NCBI GenBank assembly: GCA_966185765.1
Contig: CBIFVZ010000001.1
Coordinates: 62,001 to 126,000, forward strand
DNA: 64,000 bases
Direction: 5' to 3'
Source of the DNA: CBIFVZ01 sp966185765
GTDB lineage: Bacteria; Pseudomonadota; Gammaproteobacteria; Enterobacterales; Enterobacteriaceae
This document shows, piece by piece, positions 40,687-49,560 of the stretch. Under the pieces are notes generated by a model. It did no database searches. It saw nothing but the letters and a program-made list of their open reading frames with translations, and was not told the DNA's origin. The stretch's first letter is position 1. Each line of letters starts with the position of its first letter. Position numbers and translations under genes: made by a program.

Positions 40687-42186
40687 ATGTCTGCTACACA
40701 AGTCACCCCGCTTGAGAGCGTGAAAAACTTCCTTGCGCGCGCTCATGGGCTGTATATCAACGGACGCTGGCAGGCCTCTGACGCCCAGGACCGTCTGACG
40801 GTGTTTAACCCGGCAGATGGTACGGCGATATCGTCCAGCGCAGACGCCAGTGCCAGCGATGTTGACCGCGCGGTTTCCTCGGCCTGGCGGACATTTAGCG
40901 CGCGTGTCTGGGCCGACATGCTACCCGCAATACGCGAGCGCATCCTGTTGCGTTTTGCCGATTTGGTTGAGCAGAACGCAGAAGAATTAGCGCAACTCGA
41001 AACCCTTGAACAAGGCAAATCCATCAATATTTCCCGTGCTTTTGAACTGAGCTGTACATTGAGCTGGATGCGCTATGCCGCGGGGCTGACGACCAAAATT
41101 AGCGGCCGGACACTGGGGCTGTCTATTCCGCTGCCTGAAGGGGCGCATTATCAGGCGTGGACGCGCAAAGAGCCGGTGGGCGTGGTGGCTGGCATTGTGC
41201 CGTGGAACTTCCCACTACTCATCGGTATCTGGAAGGTGATGCCGGCACTGGCTGCCGGTTGCTCCATCATAGTAAAACCCTCAGAAACCACGCCGTTGAC
41301 ACTGCTGCGGGTGGCCGAACTGGCAACTGAAGCGGGTGTGCCGGACGGCGTATTTAATGTGGTAACCGGGCGCGGTAGCGTGTGCGGTGCCGCGCTGGTC
41401 AATCATCCGCAGGTGGCGAAGGTGAGCTTTACTGGCTCAACCGCCACCGGCAAGGCCATTGCCCGCAGTGCCGCTGACCGACTGGCGCGCGTCACCCTGG
41501 AGCTTGGCGGCAAGAACCCTGCGATAGTCCTTAAAGATGCCGATCCGGCACAGGTAGTAGAAGGGCTAATGACCGGCAGCTTCCTTAATCAGGGCCAGGT
41601 ATGCGCGGCCAGTTCACGTATTTACATTGAAGCGCCGCTGTTTGAGAGCCTGACGAGCGCGTTTGAGCAGGCGGTTAAGGGCCTGAAAGTGGGCGCGGGT
41701 ATGGACAGCGCCACGCACATCAATCCGTTAGTTTCAGCCGTGCAGCAGCAAAAAGTCAACGCGTTTCTTGAAGAGGCTCGGGCGCACAATGCCGAACTGC
41801 TGAGCGGTGATGCCGGTCCGAATAATGGCGGTTATTACATTGCGCCAACGCTTGTGGTCAACCCGGACCCGGCGCTGCGCCTGGTGCGTGAAGAGGTGTT
41901 TGGGCCGGTGGTAAACCTGGTACGCGTGGCTGATGCCGAAGAGGCGCTGCGTCTTGCCAACGACACCGAATACGGACTTACCGCCAGCGTCTGGACGCAA
42001 AACGTGGGCAAGGCGCTGGACTACAGCGCACGGCTTGAGGCGGGCACGGTATGGGTTAATACCCACACCTTAATTGATCCCAACCTGCCGTTTGGTGGGA
42101 TGAAGCAGTCAGGTACCGGCCGTGATTTTGGCCCGGACTGGCTGGATGCGTACTGCGAAGAAAAGTCGGTTTGCGTGCGGTATTGA
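40687..42186 (+). CDS. feaB: FeaB, phenylacetaldehyde dehydrogenase
   Basis: 499 residues, NAD-dependent aldehyde dehydrogenase. It oxidises phenylacetaldehyde to phenylacetate, linking tynA to the paa pathway. Family motifs: PWNFPLLIGIWKVMPALAAG (about 175), the catalytic Glu in LELGGKNP (about 272), and catalytic Cys in NQGQVCAASS (about 306). A purine-rich GATAAGGAGAG lies before the ATG. Controlled by FeaR (sites above) and followed by its own terminator. Confidence 0.95.
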   Translation: MSATQVTPLESVKNFLARAHGLYINGRWQASDAQDRLTVFNPADGTAISSSADASASDVDRAVSSAWRTFSARVWADMLPAIRERILLRFADLVEQNAEELAQLETLEQGKSINISRAFELSCTLSWMRYAAGLTTKISGRTLGLSIPLPEGAHYQAWTRKEPVGVVAGIVPWNFPLLIGIWKVMPALAAGCSIIVKPSETTPLTLLRVAELATEAGVPDGVFNVVTGRGSVCGAALVNHPQVAKVSFTGSTATGKAIARSAADRLARVTLELGGKNPAIVLKDADPAQVVEGLMTGSFLNQGQVCAASSRIYIEAPLFESLTSAFEQAVKGLKVGAGMDSATHINPLVSAVQQQKVNAFLEEARAHNAELLSGDAGPNNGGYYIAPTLVVNPDPALRLVREEVFGPVVNLVRVADAEEALRLANDTEYGLTASVWTQNVGKALDYSARLEAGTVWVNTHTLIDPNLPFGGMKQSGTGRDFGPDWLDAYCEEKSVCVRY

Positions 42187-42214
42187 CGCAGTCCTGAATT
42201 GTGTCTGGATAAAA

Positions 42215-42247
42215 AAGGCTCGGGTGGTATGCCGGGCCTTCATTTTT
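42215..42247 (+). terminator. Terminator of feaB
   Basis: AAGGCTCGG and CCGGGCCTT form a nine-base stem (one G-U pair) with a T-rich tail CATTTTTG. Confidence 0.75.
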
Positions 42248-42294
42248 GTTTGAATTTGATAGAGCGTCGCTGTGTAGATAAACCGGGTTCGCTA

Positions 42295-42651
42295 TCAAAA
42301 TGCATCGGAGTCAGTGCAAATAAGCTCGTCGCTGTTAATAATGCCGTAACACTTCAGGTCGTTTTTAGTTTCCAGTGGAAAGGAATAGGCAGGTTTATCA
42401 TTTAACAGCGTTTTTTGCGCCTCAGGATCGATGGTGATAGAAATACTGTTGCCGTTTTCCCATTCCCAGTTACTTAAAAATGAGGTGACATTGGCGCAGG
42501 TCGTGACCTGGCATGCGCTCTGACTCGTTAAATTTCCAGCCTTGTAGTAAGAACACTGGGCATCGTTGTCTTCAGCACATCCGGCATGAGCAGTGCGAGT
42601 GAACAGAACGAGTGTGAGCAGAAGCAGGGTAGCGCGTAAATTTTTAGGCAT
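42295..42651 (-). CDS. Cysteine-rich secreted protein, unknown
   Basis: 118 residues. Clear Sec signal peptide (MPKNLRATLLLLTLVLFTRT, AHA-G cleavage), then a 95-residue mature part with six cysteines (GCAEDNDAQC, SACQVTTC, LKCYG, LICTD), so probably a disulfide-bonded periplasmic protein. Trp-rich patch (SNWEWENG). Not recognised, and no counterpart of it is known to me between feaB and tynA in E. coli. It lies between the feaB terminator and the tynA terminator. Confidence 0.75.
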   Translation of the reverse strand: MPKNLRATLLLLTLVLFTRTAHAGCAEDNDAQCSYYKAGNLTSQSACQVTTCANVTSFLSNWEWENGNSISITIDPEAQKTLLNDKPAYSFPLETKNDLKCYGIINSDELICTDSDAF

Positions 42652-42740
42652 GATCGTGATATCCGGTCACAGGGATGAAATCCGTTTAGGTGCCCTATCA
42701 TAGCGCGAATTCCGGTAAAATAATGGTATTACATATCAAA

Positions 42741-42766
42741 AGAAACGGGCTTCCCAGCCCGTTTCT
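42741..42766 (-). terminator. Terminator of tynA
   Basis: AGAAACGGGCT, loop TCCC, AGCCCGTTTCT: 11-base perfect stem. The minus-strand tail is T-rich (TTTTGAT). Works for tynA; the plus-strand tail CTTTAATT is weaker. Confidence 0.85.
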
Positions 42767-42789
42767 TTAATTGCATTACTCTCCATCTG

Positions 42790-45051
42790 TTACTTCTTCA
42801 CAGCCCCCAGTGACGGGGTCTCGTTAAAATAATTCCACGGTTTGAGCAGCGCGTGTACCCATTCGGTGGGCATCATCGGCCACTCTTCGGCGCGTGCCAC
42901 GTGGGTGGTACCGGTAGTTAACCACACCACCAGGTCAGTGTTATCAATATTACCGTTGTCCTTTGTGTATTCGCCCAGCCCGGTGTCGCGTGTGGAGCGG
43001 TTCGGGTATTTACCCTCCGGGTAGCGCTCGTCTGGGTCATAGCGCGTGACCCAAATCTGCTTATCCATAAAACTCAGGCGATGGTAAATCCATTCGTCAG
43101 GCGCAAAATTCGCGCCTTTGGCAACCGGGTGCGTACCGCCCGCATAAGGAATAAGCTGGTAAGACACCGGGTTCCCCATGCGGTTTTCTTTATTGGGATT
43201 ACTCAGCAGGCGAATCGTGCCGGGGTCAAACTTCTGAGTTGCCTGTTGCTCGGTAGCAAAACGGCTGTGTTCAAGCTGCATGGTGCTGGTGCGCGGGCCG
43301 CCTGAGTCGTTTGGCTTCACTACCGGGTCCATACCGGTGAGGCTGTTCTGCTCGCCATCGACATCCAGATCGAGGCGAAAGTTATAGATGTGCTGATGGG
43401 TAGTGCCGACAATATTGTGGTCGATAAGTGTGCCATAACGTGTATCTTTCTGCGCACTCGGATCGTGCATGGTTTTTGCCTTCACGCCTTTCACCGCTTC
43501 AATGCCGGTTGCACCCACGTCAATGCCGATGGTGCCGTTCTGGTGGAAAATCCAGTCAAAAATATAATCGTAGTTGCCGACGGTGCTTATCCAGCGCACC
43601 ACCAGTTCGCGCCGCTCGCGGCTCACATTCGGTTTGCCGTATTCCTGATGTTTGTATTCCGGCCCGCCATAGCGCTCAAATAGCGCGATGGCGCGTGGGA
43701 TGGTAGTGGGCTTGTCGGTGTAATCGGCGAGAGTTTCATCAAGCATCACCGCATTGTCTGGCGCATCTTTGCCGCGTGCCAGCGGTGAGGTAAGGGTGCC
43801 CATACCGTAATCGCCAGAGTCAAGATAGGCTTTGAAATACCAGCCAATGTCCGGGTCACCGTAGGGCACAATCATGCCGCCAAGTGAGCCTTCGTACATA
43901 ACCTTGCGCGGCGTGCCGCCGTCGTTGAAGGTTACAGTTGAGAGAATGGGGCCTACGCGCGAGTCAAGACGCAGGTGGAAGCGCCAGTTCTGCCAGGTGA
44001 TGGTGTCACCGGTAATGGTGTAGTTTTTGCCTTCAGGTTCGATAATATTCAGCGGCTTTACGACGGGGGCATCACGATCCTGTCCGTCATAAGGTCGCGG
44101 TGTCAACGGTACTGGAATAACCGGTCCTTCTTCAATTTTAATGATTTTTTTCTGTGCGACATCGATCACTGCCACCAGGTTTTCAATCGGATGTGCCCAG
44201 TGGTTCCCATCGCCCACGTCCAGATAGCTGATAACCTTCAGTAGCCGCTTGTCCTGGGTCAGTCCATCTTTACCGTCGAAATAGCCAACGGTCAGCGGTG
44301 TGGTAACCACTTTCGTGGGATCGCTGATGCCGCGTTTTTTTACTGCCGCGGCAAATTCAGCGCTGGCGTTAATCACCTGTTGCACGGTGGCAAAATCATC
44401 CACCAGCACCATGCCGTGGGTATCTTTTATTTGCTGCCAGGACGTCACGTTGCCGCTTTTTAAATCCACCACGCTTTCTATAACGTGCGGACCGTCGAGC
44501 ATGACCACGCTGGCCTGGCGTGCTGCGGTCACGGCCGTGCCGTTGAGTGCAAATGCCCAGACCTGGTCTTTTGGTGGCTCGCGCAGGCTCACTTCGGTAA
44601 AGCGCATACCGGGTTTAAATCCCTCAGCCGTTTTGACGCTTTCTACCGCGCGGTTAATTTCGTCTTTGCTCAGCCCATTGAGCGGGTGCGGGACTTTTTC
44701 GACCTGGAATGTCTGGTCAAGCCCCGACTGAAACACTGCGTTAATAAACCCTTCCTCGACGTAAGCCTTGTTATTTTTCATTGTTACCGGCACCTGTAAT
44801 TTAAGCGTTTTACCGTTAACGATGGCCGTGTCGGCATTGGGTTTAACCTTCACGTAGGCGCCGTCTTTTACCAGGGTATACATCTGTGCATAATCATCCC
44901 ACTGAACCTCAGCACCAAAATCCCGTAACGTTTTTTCAAGCTCTATCATGTGTGCTTCACCGCCGTGTGCATGTGCGGTCGGCGCGGTGGCTGTGAGTAG
45001 TGCAACGGCGCAAGCCAGAACGGTTTTACGCAATGCGGGTTGCTTTCCCAT
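42790..45051 (-). CDS. tynA: TynA, copper-containing primary-amine oxidase
   Basis: 753 residues. Periplasmic enzyme that oxidises phenylethylamine and tyramine to the aldehyde, ammonia and hydrogen peroxide. Signal peptide MGKQPALRKTVLACAVALLT, then an N-terminal copper-amine-oxidase domain of the enterobacterial type, the small N2/N3 domains and the large catalytic domain. The topaquinone-forming tyrosine is in GNYDYIFDW (about residue 500), the catalytic Asp lies in the DSGDYGMG region, and the copper His-x-His is in THQHIYN. The start at 45051 matches the E. coli product; the 23-codon extension is rejected. FeaR sites lie upstream. Confidence 0.95.
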   Translation of the reverse strand: MGKQPALRKTVLACAVALLTATAPTAHAHGGEAHMIELEKTLRDFGAEVQWDDYAQMYTLVKDGAYVKVKPNADTAIVNGKTLKLQVPVTMKNNKAYVEEGFINAVFQSGLDQTFQVEKVPHPLNGLSKDEINRAVESVKTAEGFKPGMRFTEVSLREPPKDQVWAFALNGTAVTAARQASVVMLDGPHVIESVVDLKSGNVTSWQQIKDTHGMVLVDDFATVQQVINASAEFAAAVKKRGISDPTKVVTTPLTVGYFDGKDGLTQDKRLLKVISYLDVGDGNHWAHPIENLVAVIDVAQKKIIKIEEGPVIPVPLTPRPYDGQDRDAPVVKPLNIIEPEGKNYTITGDTITWQNWRFHLRLDSRVGPILSTVTFNDGGTPRKVMYEGSLGGMIVPYGDPDIGWYFKAYLDSGDYGMGTLTSPLARGKDAPDNAVMLDETLADYTDKPTTIPRAIALFERYGGPEYKHQEYGKPNVSRERRELVVRWISTVGNYDYIFDWIFHQNGTIGIDVGATGIEAVKGVKAKTMHDPSAQKDTRYGTLIDHNIVGTTHQHIYNFRLDLDVDGEQNSLTGMDPVVKPNDSGGPRTSTMQLEHSRFATEQQATQKFDPGTIRLLSNPNKENRMGNPVSYQLIPYAGGTHPVAKGANFAPDEWIYHRLSFMDKQIWVTRYDPDERYPEGKYPNRSTRDTGLGEYTKDNGNIDNTDLVVWLTTGTTHVARAEEWPMMPTEWVHALLKPWNYFNETPSLGAVKK

Positions 45052-45134
45052 ATCTAAACCTCTGCTTTTTGTTGTGTGTTGTGCAAAGTCAAAAACTGCC
45101 AGAGACACCATAAACAACATGCCGCGAGGCTACC

Positions 45135-45171
45135 TTGCATCACGCTGCCAGGTTATTTGCCGTTTCTGCCA
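45135..45171 (-). promoter_or_regulatory. Tandem FeaR-type sites upstream of tynA
   Basis: On the minus strand TGGCA-N8-AAA (45171-45156) is followed 21 bases later by TGGCA-N8-CAA (45150-45135). The first fits TGKCA-N8-AAA exactly, the second has one change. Same 21-base spacing as before feaB, and about 85 bases before the tynA ATG. Confidence 0.7.
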
Positions 45172-45215
45172 GGATGGGAAAAAGGCGAGCGCTGTCGCGC
45201 CCACCGGAAGGGACG

Positions 45216-47258
45216 TTAGCTGAAATCGCCGTTGCGGCGTGCCACCAGCGTCAGAATGGACCATAGCGCCACCGGCTGCTGGTGTTGGTTGGTGACCTCA
45301 ACGGCCCATTCCACCACGCCCACCGGGCGGTCTTCTGGTGTTTTTTGCACTTTGGTGGTTTTGCGCTGGCAGGTGAGACGCGCCTGTATGGTGTCGCCAA
45401 TTTTTACCGGTTCGATAAAGCGCAGATTTTCAAGACCGTAGTTAGCAATCACCGGACCGACGCCGGGGTCAACAAACAAGCCAGCGGCTGCGGAAACCAC
45501 AAAATAGCCGTGCGCCACACGCTCACCAAAGAACGACTCGGCAGCACCGATTTTGTCCATATGGGCGTAAAAATGATCCCCGCTCAGGCAGGCAAAATTG
45601 ACAATGTCGGCCTCGGTGACGGTGCGCCGTGCGGTGAGCAGGCTGTCTCCGGGTCGTAGTTCTTCGAAGTGCTTACGAAACGGGTGCACCGGCTCTTCGC
45701 GCACATCGGCGCCGCGTACCCACTCGCCACCAATAGCGGCCAGCATGGTTGGGCTGCCCTGAATCGCGGTGCGCTGCAGGTAATGTTTTACCGCGCGCAG
45801 CCCGCCCAGTTCCTCGCCGCCGCCTGCACGTCCAGGGCCGCCGTGCACCAGCATCGGCAGCGGTGAACCGTGGCCGGTGGACTCTTTTGAGGATGCTTCA
45901 TTGAGTATCTGAATACGGCCATGCGCGCGGGCGGCACCGAGAATAAAGCGTCTGGCCAGTGCGCCGTCCGCTGTCACAAATGTACCGGCCAGGCTGCCAC
46001 ACCCCGCGCGCGCAAGTGTTAGCGCATGTTCGTCATCGCGATATGGCATGAGCGTTGCCACCGGGCCAAATGCTTCAAGCTGATGCACCAGCGTAATTTC
46101 ATCCGGCTGGGTGCACAGCAGCAGCGTGGGCGGGAAAAATGCACCACGTGCGGTGGTATCAACGCGCCCGGAGGTTACGCGCTGGCAACCCGCAGCCAGC
46201 AGCGCCGCCACCTTTTCCTGTACGTCGGCGCGCTGCCCGGTGCTTACCAGCGTGCCCATTTTTACACCGTCCTGCGCCGGGTCGCCAAATTTCACCGCAT
46301 CCAGTTTTTCCACCAGCGCCTGGCGCACGGTATCAAGCTGAGACTGCGGCACAATAATGCGGCGAATGGCGGTACACTTCTGGCCTGCTTTAGCGGTCAT
46401 CTCACGCACCACTTCACGAATAAACAGCGCAAACTCTGGCTGTTCAGGCGTGATGTCGCTACCCAGCACGCAGCAGTTGAGCGAGTCGGCTTCCATCGTG
46501 AAGGGCACTGAACGTGCCACAAGATTAGGGTGACAGCGCAGGGTCTGCCCGGTCTGTGCTGAACCGGTGAAGGTCACCACGTCCTGCTCGTCAAGGTGGC
46601 TCAGCAGGTCACCGGCACTACCGCAAATCACGCTTAATGCACCGTCCGGTACGAGATGACTTTCAATAATGGACTTCACCATCGCCTGAGTAAGCTGGGC
46701 GCTGGCCGTGCCAGGCTTAATGATAGCTGGCATGCCCGCAAGCCAGGTCGGCGCCAGTTTCTCCAGCATGCCCCAGCAGGGGAAATTGAAAGCGTTAATG
46801 TGTACTGCGACACCTTCGCGCGAGGTCAGCACGTGGCGCGCGGCAAAGCCGCCCTGTTTTGAAAGCGCAATCAGGTCATCTTCCGGCCACAGCGTGTCGT
46901 CTGGTAACTCGCGGCTGCCCATTCCGGCATAGGCGAACAAGGTGCCAATACCGCCTTCAATATCCACCCAGCTATCGGCACGGGTAGCACCGGTCTCAGT
47001 CGAAATGGCATAAAAATGCTCCTTTTCTGCCAGCAGGTGTTTTGCCACGGCTTTCAGCATGGCGGCGCGCTGAATAAACGTCATTGCGCGCAGCGCCTTG
47101 CCGCCTTTATCGATAGCGAAACGGCGTGCTGCGGCCATGTCCAGTCCTTCACTGGTGACGCTGTATAACGCCTCGCCGCTCACGGCGTGATAGATGGTTC
47201 GCTCAGCGCCGCGACCATTTTGCCACGCGCCACAAAGATAACTGGCTAACTGCTGCAT
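45216..47258 (-). CDS. paaZ: PaaZ, bifunctional oxepin-CoA hydrolase / aldehyde dehydrogenase
   Basis: 680 residues. The N-terminal aldehyde dehydrogenase (about 1-510; Glu in TMEADSLNCC, Cys in GQKCTAIRR) oxidises the semialdehyde. The C-terminal MaoC-like hydratase (about 530-675; DxxxxH region FACLSGDHFYAHMD) opens the oxepin-CoA ring. Together they give 3-oxo-5,6-dehydrosuberyl-CoA. Divergent from the paaA operon, with a PaaX-type operator between; overall length and neighbours match E. coli. Confidence 0.95.
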   Translation of the reverse strand: MQQLASYLCGAWQNGRGAERTIYHAVSGEALYSVTSEGLDMAAARRFAIDKGGKALRAMTFIQRAAMLKAVAKHLLAEKEHFYAISTETGATRADSWVDIEGGIGTLFAYAGMGSRELPDDTLWPEDDLIALSKQGGFAARHVLTSREGVAVHINAFNFPCWGMLEKLAPTWLAGMPAIIKPGTASAQLTQAMVKSIIESHLVPDGALSVICGSAGDLLSHLDEQDVVTFTGSAQTGQTLRCHPNLVARSVPFTMEADSLNCCVLGSDITPEQPEFALFIREVVREMTAKAGQKCTAIRRIIVPQSQLDTVRQALVEKLDAVKFGDPAQDGVKMGTLVSTGQRADVQEKVAALLAAGCQRVTSGRVDTTARGAFFPPTLLLCTQPDEITLVHQLEAFGPVATLMPYRDDEHALTLARAGCGSLAGTFVTADGALARRFILGAARAHGRIQILNEASSKESTGHGSPLPMLVHGGPGRAGGGEELGGLRAVKHYLQRTAIQGSPTMLAAIGGEWVRGADVREEPVHPFRKHFEELRPGDSLLTARRTVTEADIVNFACLSGDHFYAHMDKIGAAESFFGERVAHGYFVVSAAAGLFVDPGVGPVIANYGLENLRFIEPVKIGDTIQARLTCQRKTTKVQKTPEDRPVGVVEWAVEVTNQHQQPVALWSILTLVARRNGDFS

Positions 47259-47278
47259 GATAATGCGCTCCCGTTAAT

Positions 47279-47317
47279 TGTTACTTAATTACGATTTAAT
47301 GTTTGAATTATGAATCA
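47279..47317 (-). promoter_or_regulatory. PaaX-type operator of paaZ (imperfect)
   Basis: On the minus strand TGATTC (47317-47312) is followed after exactly 27 bases by GTAACA (47284-47279), matching four of six bases of the second half-site GAATCA. It sits directly upstream of the paaZ start. Confidence 0.6.
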
Positions 47318-47419
47318 TAAAAATCAAGCCTGAAATTAATAATTTATTAACAATGTGATCGGGTGGCATTTCCGGTTAATAGCTATTTCTTTGATAATTC
47401 GATATAAATGGATATTTAT

Positions 47420-47435
47420 CGTGACTGCAATCACA
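47420..47435 (+). promoter_or_regulatory. CRP site in the paaZ-paaA intergenic region
   Basis: CGTGACTGCAATCACA matches TGTGA-N6-TCACA except the first base. CRP is a known activator of the paa promoters in E. coli, and this is the only good match in the 288-base region. Confidence 0.75.
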
Positions 47436-47495
47436 GAATAACAGTAAGCACTTTGTACATTCGCTTAACTTATTTGTAACGTTTGCTCTGTTTAA

Positions 47496-47534
47496 TGATT
47501 CGTTTTTAGCTTGAATCTGGTTTATATGGAATCA
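47496..47534 (+). promoter_or_regulatory. PaaX operator of the paaA operon
   Basis: TGATTC-N27-GAATCA, an exact match in sequence and spacing to the described PaaX operator. It overlaps the expected start region of the paaABC transcript, so PaaX would block transcription until phenylacetyl-CoA is made. Confidence 0.85.
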
Positions 47535-47546
47535 TAAGGTGATGCC

Positions 47547-48488
47547 GTGACGACTTCGCAACAAGAACGCTTTGAGGCCAGGATTGCACGTGAATGTGCC
47601 ATTGAGCCTCAGGACTGGATGCCCGATGACTATCGTAAAACGCTGGTGCGCCAGATTGGTCAGCACGCCCATTCTGAAGTGGTCGGTATGCTGCCGGAAG
47701 GTAACTGGCTGACGCGTGCACCCACGCTTAACCGTAAAGCCATTCTGCTGGCGAAGGTGCAGGACGAAGCCGGGCACGGGCTGTATCTGTACAGCGCGGC
47801 AGAGACGCTGGGCTGTGCGCGTGAAGATCTCTATCAGAAGTTGCTGGAAGGGCGCATGAAGTACTCCTCCATTTTTAACTATCCCACGCTTAGCTGGGCC
47901 GATATTCCGGTGATTGGCTGGCTGGTGGATGGGGCTGCCATTGTCAATCAGGTGGCGCTGTGCCGTACCTCTTACGGTCCGTATGCCAGAGCAATGGTGA
48001 AAATCTGTAAAGAAGAGAGTTTTCACCAACGCCAGGGCTATGAGGCCTGTATGGCGCTGGCACAGGGAAGCGAAGCGCAACGCCAGATGCTGCAGGACGC
48101 TATCAACCGCTTCTGGTGGCCGTCGTTGATGATGTTCGGTCCCAGTGATGACAATTCCCCCAACAGTGCAAAAAGCCTGGCGTGGAAAATCAAACGCCAC
48201 ACCAACGACGAACTGCGTCAACGCTTTGTTGATAACACCATCCCGCAAGTTGAAATGCTCGGCATGACGGTACCGGACCCGGATCTTGCGTGGGATGAAG
48301 CAAGCGGTCATTACCGCTTTGGCGAGATTGACTGGCGCGAGCTTAACGACGTGATTCACGGGCGCGGTCAGTGCAACCACGAGCGCATGAATGCCAAACA
48401 ACAGGCGTGGGAGCGCGGTGCCTGGGTGCGTGAAGCCGCGCTGGCATACGCAGAGAAACAACAGCGCCAGCGCAACCACGCGGCGTAA
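47547..48488 (+). CDS. paaA: PaaA, phenylacetyl-CoA epoxidase catalytic subunit
   Basis: 313 residues, ferritin-like diiron monooxygenase. PaaA epoxidises the ring of phenylacetyl-CoA as part of PaaABCE. Motifs: the diiron-ligand E and ExxH pairs (KVQDEAGHGLYLY, KICKEESFHQRQGYEA). Start is GTG at 47547, giving the ERFEARIARECAIEPQDWMP sequence found in E. coli. PaaX operator and CRP site upstream. Confidence 0.96.
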   Translation: MTTSQQERFEARIARECAIEPQDWMPDDYRKTLVRQIGQHAHSEVVGMLPEGNWLTRAPTLNRKAILLAKVQDEAGHGLYLYSAAETLGCAREDLYQKLLEGRMKYSSIFNYPTLSWADIPVIGWLVDGAAIVNQVALCRTSYGPYARAMVKICKEESFHQRQGYEACMALAQGSEAQRQMLQDAINRFWWPSLMMFGPSDDNSPNSAKSLAWKIKRHTNDELRQRFVDNTIPQVEMLGMTVPDPDLAWDEASGHYRFGEIDWRELNDVIHGRGQCNHERMNAKQQAWERGAWVREAALAYAEKQQRQRNHAA

Positions 48489-48499
48489 CGGAGGACAGC

Positions 48500-48787
48500 A
48501 TGAGCAAAGTTTACTGGCCGTTGTACGAGGTCTTTATCCGCAACAAGCAAGGGTTATCTCACCGCCACGTTGGCAGCCTGCACGCCGCTGATGACCAGAT
48601 GGCGCTGGAGAACGCCCGCGATGCCTACACAAGGCGCAGTGAAGGCTGTTCCATCTGGGTGGTACGTGCGAGCGAAATTGTGGCGTCTCAGCCAGAAGAT
48701 CGCGCCGAGTTCTTCGACCCGGCAGAGAGCAAAATCTATCGTCACCCGACGTTCTACACCATTCCCGATGGCATTGAGCACATGTGA
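48500..48787 (+). CDS. paaB: PaaB, phenylacetyl-CoA epoxidase structural subunit
   Basis: 95 residues, a small alpha/beta subunit linking PaaA and PaaC in the multicomponent complex (WPLYEVFIRNKQGLSHRHVG is typical). GGAGGACAGC precedes the ATG, eleven bases after paaA. Confidence 0.95.
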   Translation: MSKVYWPLYEVFIRNKQGLSHRHVGSLHAADDQMALENARDAYTRRSEGCSIWVVRASEIVASQPEDRAEFFDPAESKIYRHPTFYTIPDGIEHM

Positions 48788-48795
48788 GGTAGCCC

Positions 48796-49551
48796 GTGAA
48801 CGATATGAATCCCGTTGCCCGCTACAGCCTGCGCCTGGGCGACAGCTGTCTGGTTCTCTCCCAGCGCCTGTGTGCCTGGTGTGGTCATGCGCCGGAGCTG
48901 GAAATCGATCTGGCGCTGGCGAATATTGGGCTGGATCTGTTAGGGCAGGGGCGCAACTTTCTGACTTACGCCGCCGAGCTTCAGGGCGAGGGCAGTGAAG
49001 ATACGCTGGCGTATCAGCGTGATGAACGTGAATACAGCAATTTGCTGCTGGCCGAGCAGCCAAACGGGGAGTTCAGCGACACGCTGGTGCGCCAGTATCT
49101 GATGGACGCCTGGCACGTTACGCTGTTCAGCCACCTCGTTGAAAGCCGCGATGCCACGCTTGCCGCCATTGCCGCGAAGGCGATTAAAGAAGCGCGCTAT
49201 CACCTGCGCTTTAGTCGCGGTTGGCTGGTACGTCTGGGTAACGGTACCGATTTATCGCACCAAAAAATGCAGCAGGCGCTGGACAATCTCTGGCGTTTTA
49301 CCGCTGAGCTGTTTGACGCCGACGAGCTGGACATCAGCCTCGTCCGGGAGGGCATAGCCGTTGATCCGCGCAGCCTGCGTGCGGCCTGGCAGCAGGAAGT
49401 GGACGCCGCACTGCGCGAGGCCAGTCTGCAGATGCCCCAGGAGACGCCATACCGTACCGGCGGGCGTAACGGGCGCCATACCGAGCACCTGGGGCCACTG
49501 CTTGCCGAAATGCAATATCTGGCGCGCAGTTTTCCGGGGCTTAGCTGGTAA
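48796..49551 (+). CDS. paaC: PaaC, phenylacetyl-CoA epoxidase structural subunit
   Basis: 251 residues, ferritin-like fold related to PaaA but without a full diiron site (ELEIDLALANIGLDLLGQGRNF). It forms the PaaAC core. Start GTG 48796 or ATG 48805; the segment LRLGDSCLVLSQRLCAWCGH then aligns with E. coli. Nine bases after paaB. Confidence 0.94.
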   Translation: MNDMNPVARYSLRLGDSCLVLSQRLCAWCGHAPELEIDLALANIGLDLLGQGRNFLTYAAELQGEGSEDTLAYQRDEREYSNLLLAEQPNGEFSDTLVRQYLMDAWHVTLFSHLVESRDATLAAIAAKAIKEARYHLRFSRGWLVRLGNGTDLSHQKMQQALDNLWRFTAELFDADELDISLVREGIAVDPRSLRAAWQQEVDAALREASLQMPQETPYRTGGRNGRHTEHLGPLLAEMQYLARSFPGLSW

Positions 49552-49560
49552 GGAGGGGCA

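Noticed and set aside
47532..48479. 315-codon minus-strand ORF opposite paaA
   Set aside because: Shadow of paaA; lacks any family signature and a sensible start.
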